A DNA stretch of 64,000 nt from Gordionus sp. m RMFG-2023 (taxonomy: Eukaryota; Nematomorpha; Gordioida; Chordodea; Parachordodidae): contig NC_088778.1 of the NCBI RefSeq assembly GCF_954871325.1, positions 16,147,666 through 16,211,665 of the forward strand. Direction: 5' to 3'. Below are positions 62,501 through 64,000 of this stretch, piece after piece. The notes below the pieces were generated by a model that did no database searches, was not told where the DNA came from, and saw only the letters and a program-made list of their open reading frames with translations. Every line of letters starts with the position of its first letter. Within the stretch, counting starts at the first letter, position 1. A program made the translations under genes and the position numbers.

Positions 62501-62917
62501 TTTTAAAAATTACTTTTGAGGATGTAGCGGAATCGATGGGACTTCTTAGGGAGATAGAGGAAGACGATGAAATTGATGAGGAAATTAATGATTCCCCATT
62601 TGCCAATTTTAAGCTTTTCACCCTAGGTAACAAATTATTGCAATCAAAATCTTTGTTTTTCTTGTTATCCACGTCCGGTATAGTAATATTTGATGTTTTT
62701 AAAATGTTATTGCCACCAGAATTTAATACAATTTTGCTGTCAAACCCAGCAAAGGTTTCAGCCCTTTTGGGTTGTGTAAGAGAAGAATTATTACAAATGT
62801 TATTATTATCGATAGGGCTACTATCATCGAGATCACTTAGATTGTGATTGATGGTGTTTAGGAGATTGTGAGAATTTTCCAAACAATTGTTAATGTATTT
62901 ATATGATTCAGTGAGAC
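55456..62917 (-). CDS. Coiled-coil, Ser/Asn-rich tail of a RhoGEF-like protein (partial)
   Basis: Five minus-strand exons are supported: 62,514-62,917, 62,161-62,343, 57,645-57,879, 57,255-57,483 and 55,456-56,567. Phases agree at three joints: SSK to TSL, LMR to ERLK, and a split Asp before LPSSLHG. Between 62,161 and 57,879 the phases do not match, so at least one exon is missing from my model. The first exon holds QPKRAETFAGFDSK, like the RAETFGGFD motif after the PH domain in ARHGEF2/AKAP13-type RhoGEFs. The middle exons form a long coiled coil, as in those proteins. The catalytic DH-PH part would lie upstream, beyond the window. The identification rests on one motif plus the coiled coil and is tentative. 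Confidence 0.5.
57255..57879 (-). CDS. Two coiled-coil exons of the RhoGEF-like gene
   Basis: Exon 57,645-57,879 starts after ATTATAG and reads LITENQDLKCKLNKYEMEKN, then SQPLEELRNIQESVSKEREN, then AALSAERKTLTTQMEELKLM. It joins in phase 0 across a 161-nt intron to 57,255-57,483 (ERLKADQDLIEAQKMTIHQY). Heptad spacing of Leu, Ile and Met continues across the joint, which supports the splice. Past that, the protein becomes polar and unstructured. Confidence 0.65.
57970..58165. repeat. Degenerate ~28-bp repeats in an intron
   Basis: Phrases like AATACTTAACGTACAGAAAA, CTCAGAATGATTTCTTAATG and CTCAGATAAAAAACTTAAT recur about every 26-30 bases, roughly six times. It is an old minisatellite in an intron of the RhoGEF-like gene. 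Confidence 0.45.
58302..58655. mobile_element. ~350-bp MITE with GGAACC-rich inverted ends
   Basis: The left arm (CTGGAACCTAAACCC, then AAATCTAGAAACC) and the right arm (GGTTCCTAGATTT, then GGGTTAGAACCTTG) are inverted, and GGAACCGGTTCC-type motifs lie between them. This resembles hAT-type MITEs. No clear target duplication is seen. The open frame crossing it is a chance product. It lies in an intron of the RhoGEF-like gene. Confidence 0.5.
59350..60579. mobile_element. 1.2-kb hAT-type MITE
   Basis: The ends TAGTGTTTAATTGGTTGG and, inverted, TAGTGTTGTTAATTTGTTTA enclose 1,230 bp. Subterminal CCCGTGGTTTAGACTCGG and CCGAGTCTAAACCACGGG are perfect inverted copies. No matching 8-bp flanks were found. 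A 190-bp module (60,110-60,280) is shared with the giant-armed hAT at 26,525-26,715. No transposase is seen. Confidence 0.6.
60110..60280 (+). repeat. ~190-bp dispersed repeat, copy 2
   Basis: GTACTTGTCTAAGATACATT, TTAAAAAATAGCGATGAAAT and ATCTAATTCTGAACTAGGAT match 26,525-26,715 inverted. The copy lies inside the MITE at 59,350-60,579. Confidence 0.6.
60580..61619. other. Intron sequence of the RhoGEF-like gene
   Basis: No exon that would repair the phase mismatch of the RhoGEF-like gene was recognised here. A GC-richer patch (GGCGCGGTTATCCCGCCC, about 60,986) may be a transposon end but has no partner. Confidence 0.35.
61620..61988. mobile_element. 369-bp hAT-type MITE
   Basis: The ends CAGAGTTGTTAAA and, inverted, CAGAGCTGTTAAA differ at one base. 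Subterminal AGATAC/GTATCT motifs occur near both ends. The flanks GTATAAAT and GTAGATGT agree at only five positions, so the duplication has eroded or is absent. No coding capacity is seen. Confidence 0.6.
62161..62917 (-). CDS. Two upstream exons of the RhoGEF-like gene
   Basis: Exon 62,514-62,917 begins after CTCTAAG with LTESYKYINNCLENSHNLLN and carries QPKRAETFAGFDS, ending with a Ser-rich run before an AAA|GTAATT donor. A 170-nt intron follows, then exon 62,161-62,343 (TSLISSPVSSSSSCNINKMN … NCENEIHRLKLIQTLTFMQ) ending at CAG|GTTTTT. Both joints are phase 0. The ENEIHRLKLIQTL part may begin the coiled coil that continues at 57,879. Confidence 0.6.
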
Positions 62918-63650
62918 CTTAGAGTAAATGTTTTAGTTTTTTTATAAACATTACAATATGTTTGTTATATTTAAATTTAAATGGGGAATACTTGAAAACC
63001 CACATCTAGATGGGTGAAAGGAGTGATACATTCTAAAGGAAAAAAATAATGCTATGTTAGAAGAGGAGAGATAGTATGACAAGCAGTGGCCCTACAACGT
63101 GGGAGGAGGGTCCGAAGCAACTGCTTCTAAAAAATTTGAGTAGGAATTTTTTTTTTGTAACATCCATCCATAACCAATTGATTTCTGGTTTATGTATGTA
63201 ATAAAAGAACCCCCCCCCCCCCCCAATAATTATATAATTTAATATGTGTTGACGGAAAATTTGGTCGATGTTTAGTAAATTAGGTTGTTATCCGAGATTT
63301 CTTGTCATAAATTATTTTTCAATTTAAAAATATTAACCAAAAAAAATATAAATGCTTAATTAAAAATTGCACATCGCATAATATAAGAGATGATCAATGG
63401 ACAGACCACATTAGAAAAAGACATGATGGGCTTAATTTTAATGATATAAAGAATTTGAAATAATAGCTTTTAAGAATATTACTCAAAATTGGACAAATAT
63501 CAAAGTAAATTTTTTATTAAATATTTAATTGTTTATACTTATCTTATAAAGGGTATTAAATGGCAATTTAATAAAAAATAAGTAAAAAGTGGGAATTCAA
63601 TGCTGTTGATATAATAAATATTTTTATTAGTATAATTATTTTTTAAAAGT
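62918..63650. other. Upstream intron or spacer with poly(C)
   Basis: No exon is visible. A run of 15 C lies at 63,210-63,224. The upstream exons of the RhoGEF-like gene must lie beyond 64,000 or be hidden by insertions. Confidence 0.4.
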
Positions 63651-63999
63651 GTACTAATAATAACGAAAATGTGTTAGAAGAAAATATAGTATCTGACTCT
63701 GATAATGATCATGAAATTTAATCGTGATATTATTGTGCATGAATCTTCACAGGCACATATGATGGCCGATTATGGAAGGCTTTCACACAACAAAAATTCC
63801 ATATTACAATTTAATACCCCAGAAAGAATGTGTGAATAATAACCGTTCTATCATAATAATAATAATATGTCTAGGTTATTTAATATCTTGTAACCAAGCC
63901 TTCTGGGGGAACAGGCAACAAGAAGACAATATGATGGACCTTATTAAACTCATTGCAGATTCTGAACCTGTACTCAAAATGTATATATACAACAAATGA
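63650..63999 (+). pseudogene. Fragment resembling hAT/ZMYM-type transposase
   Basis: An acidic lead (ENVLEENIVSDSDND, about 63,668-63,712) is followed in another frame by EGFHTTKIPYYNLIPQKECV and then QAFWGNRQQEDNMMDLIKLI followed by ADSEPVLKMYI. The last part resembles the AFRGH…GNFLELLKLIA..DPVL stretch of hAT-like transposases related to ZMYM1 (DUF4371). It ends at a stop at the window edge, so the remainder, if any, lies outside. Confidence 0.4.
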
Positions 64000-64000
64000 A

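Noticed and set aside
62536-62847. 103-codon plus-strand frame
   Set aside because: It is antisense to the exon carrying KRAETFAGFD, whose splice phases fit its neighbour.

Overview
The window is animal nuclear DNA from a very AT-rich, transposon-packed genome with tiny introns. The animal assignment rests on one clear host gene, RNF11 (42,872-45,143, + strand). It has the MGNC start, an LTEEEQ..RIGLIQHLP block and a RING-H2 finger ending in SFTCPSCMEPVDAALL. Its first intron is only 42 nt. A second host gene on the minus strand (55,456-62,917, continuing past the right edge) encodes a coiled-coil, Ser/Asn-rich tail. One short motif (KRAETFAGFD) suggests a RhoGEF of the ARHGEF2/AKAP13 kind. 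I cannot name the species.

Layout. 1-5,320 is AT-rich with small MITE-like repeats and no convincing gene. 5,323-10,130 is a decayed plus-strand Helitron (Rep and PIF1-like helicase) whose middle is locally multiplied. 10,190-14,650 is a degenerate tandem array split by an old Ty3/gypsy-type element. 15,309-42,055 is one large nest of elements. 42,065-46,730 holds RNF11 and its inserted hAT element, then piggyBac and hAT remnants. 47,270-50,760 is a third gypsy-type fossil. 52,557-54,480 is a tandem array split by a hAT element. From 55,456 on lies the RhoGEF-like tail gene with three hAT-type MITEs in its introns, then a transposase fragment at the right edge.

The nest can be ordered from target-site duplications. 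An old hAT-like element X (15,309-42,055, flanks ATTTAAGC/ATCTAAGC) holds an LTR element (16,327-41,455, flanks TCAT). That holds a second X copy (16,902-31,035, flanks TTAGAAAA) and a young gypsy-type element (31,356-39,683, flanks GTGAG). The second X copy holds a Helitron (17,109-21,873) and a hAT element with giant inverted arms (22,346-28,220). The gypsy-type element holds a small non-autonomous LTR element (35,383-37,089).

The most unusual object is the 17,109-21,873 Helitron. Both ends are fixed by sequence (TC start, hairpin plus CTAG end) and by an uninterrupted copy of the target in the older X element. On its minus strand it carries a tandem array of phase-0 exons separated by introns of mostly 42-59 nt. 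Almost every exon ends in ILTPLQ, together they form a repeating module of about 75 residues, and the array runs into a Helitron N-terminal domain. Most exons are still open, and I do not recognise the module.
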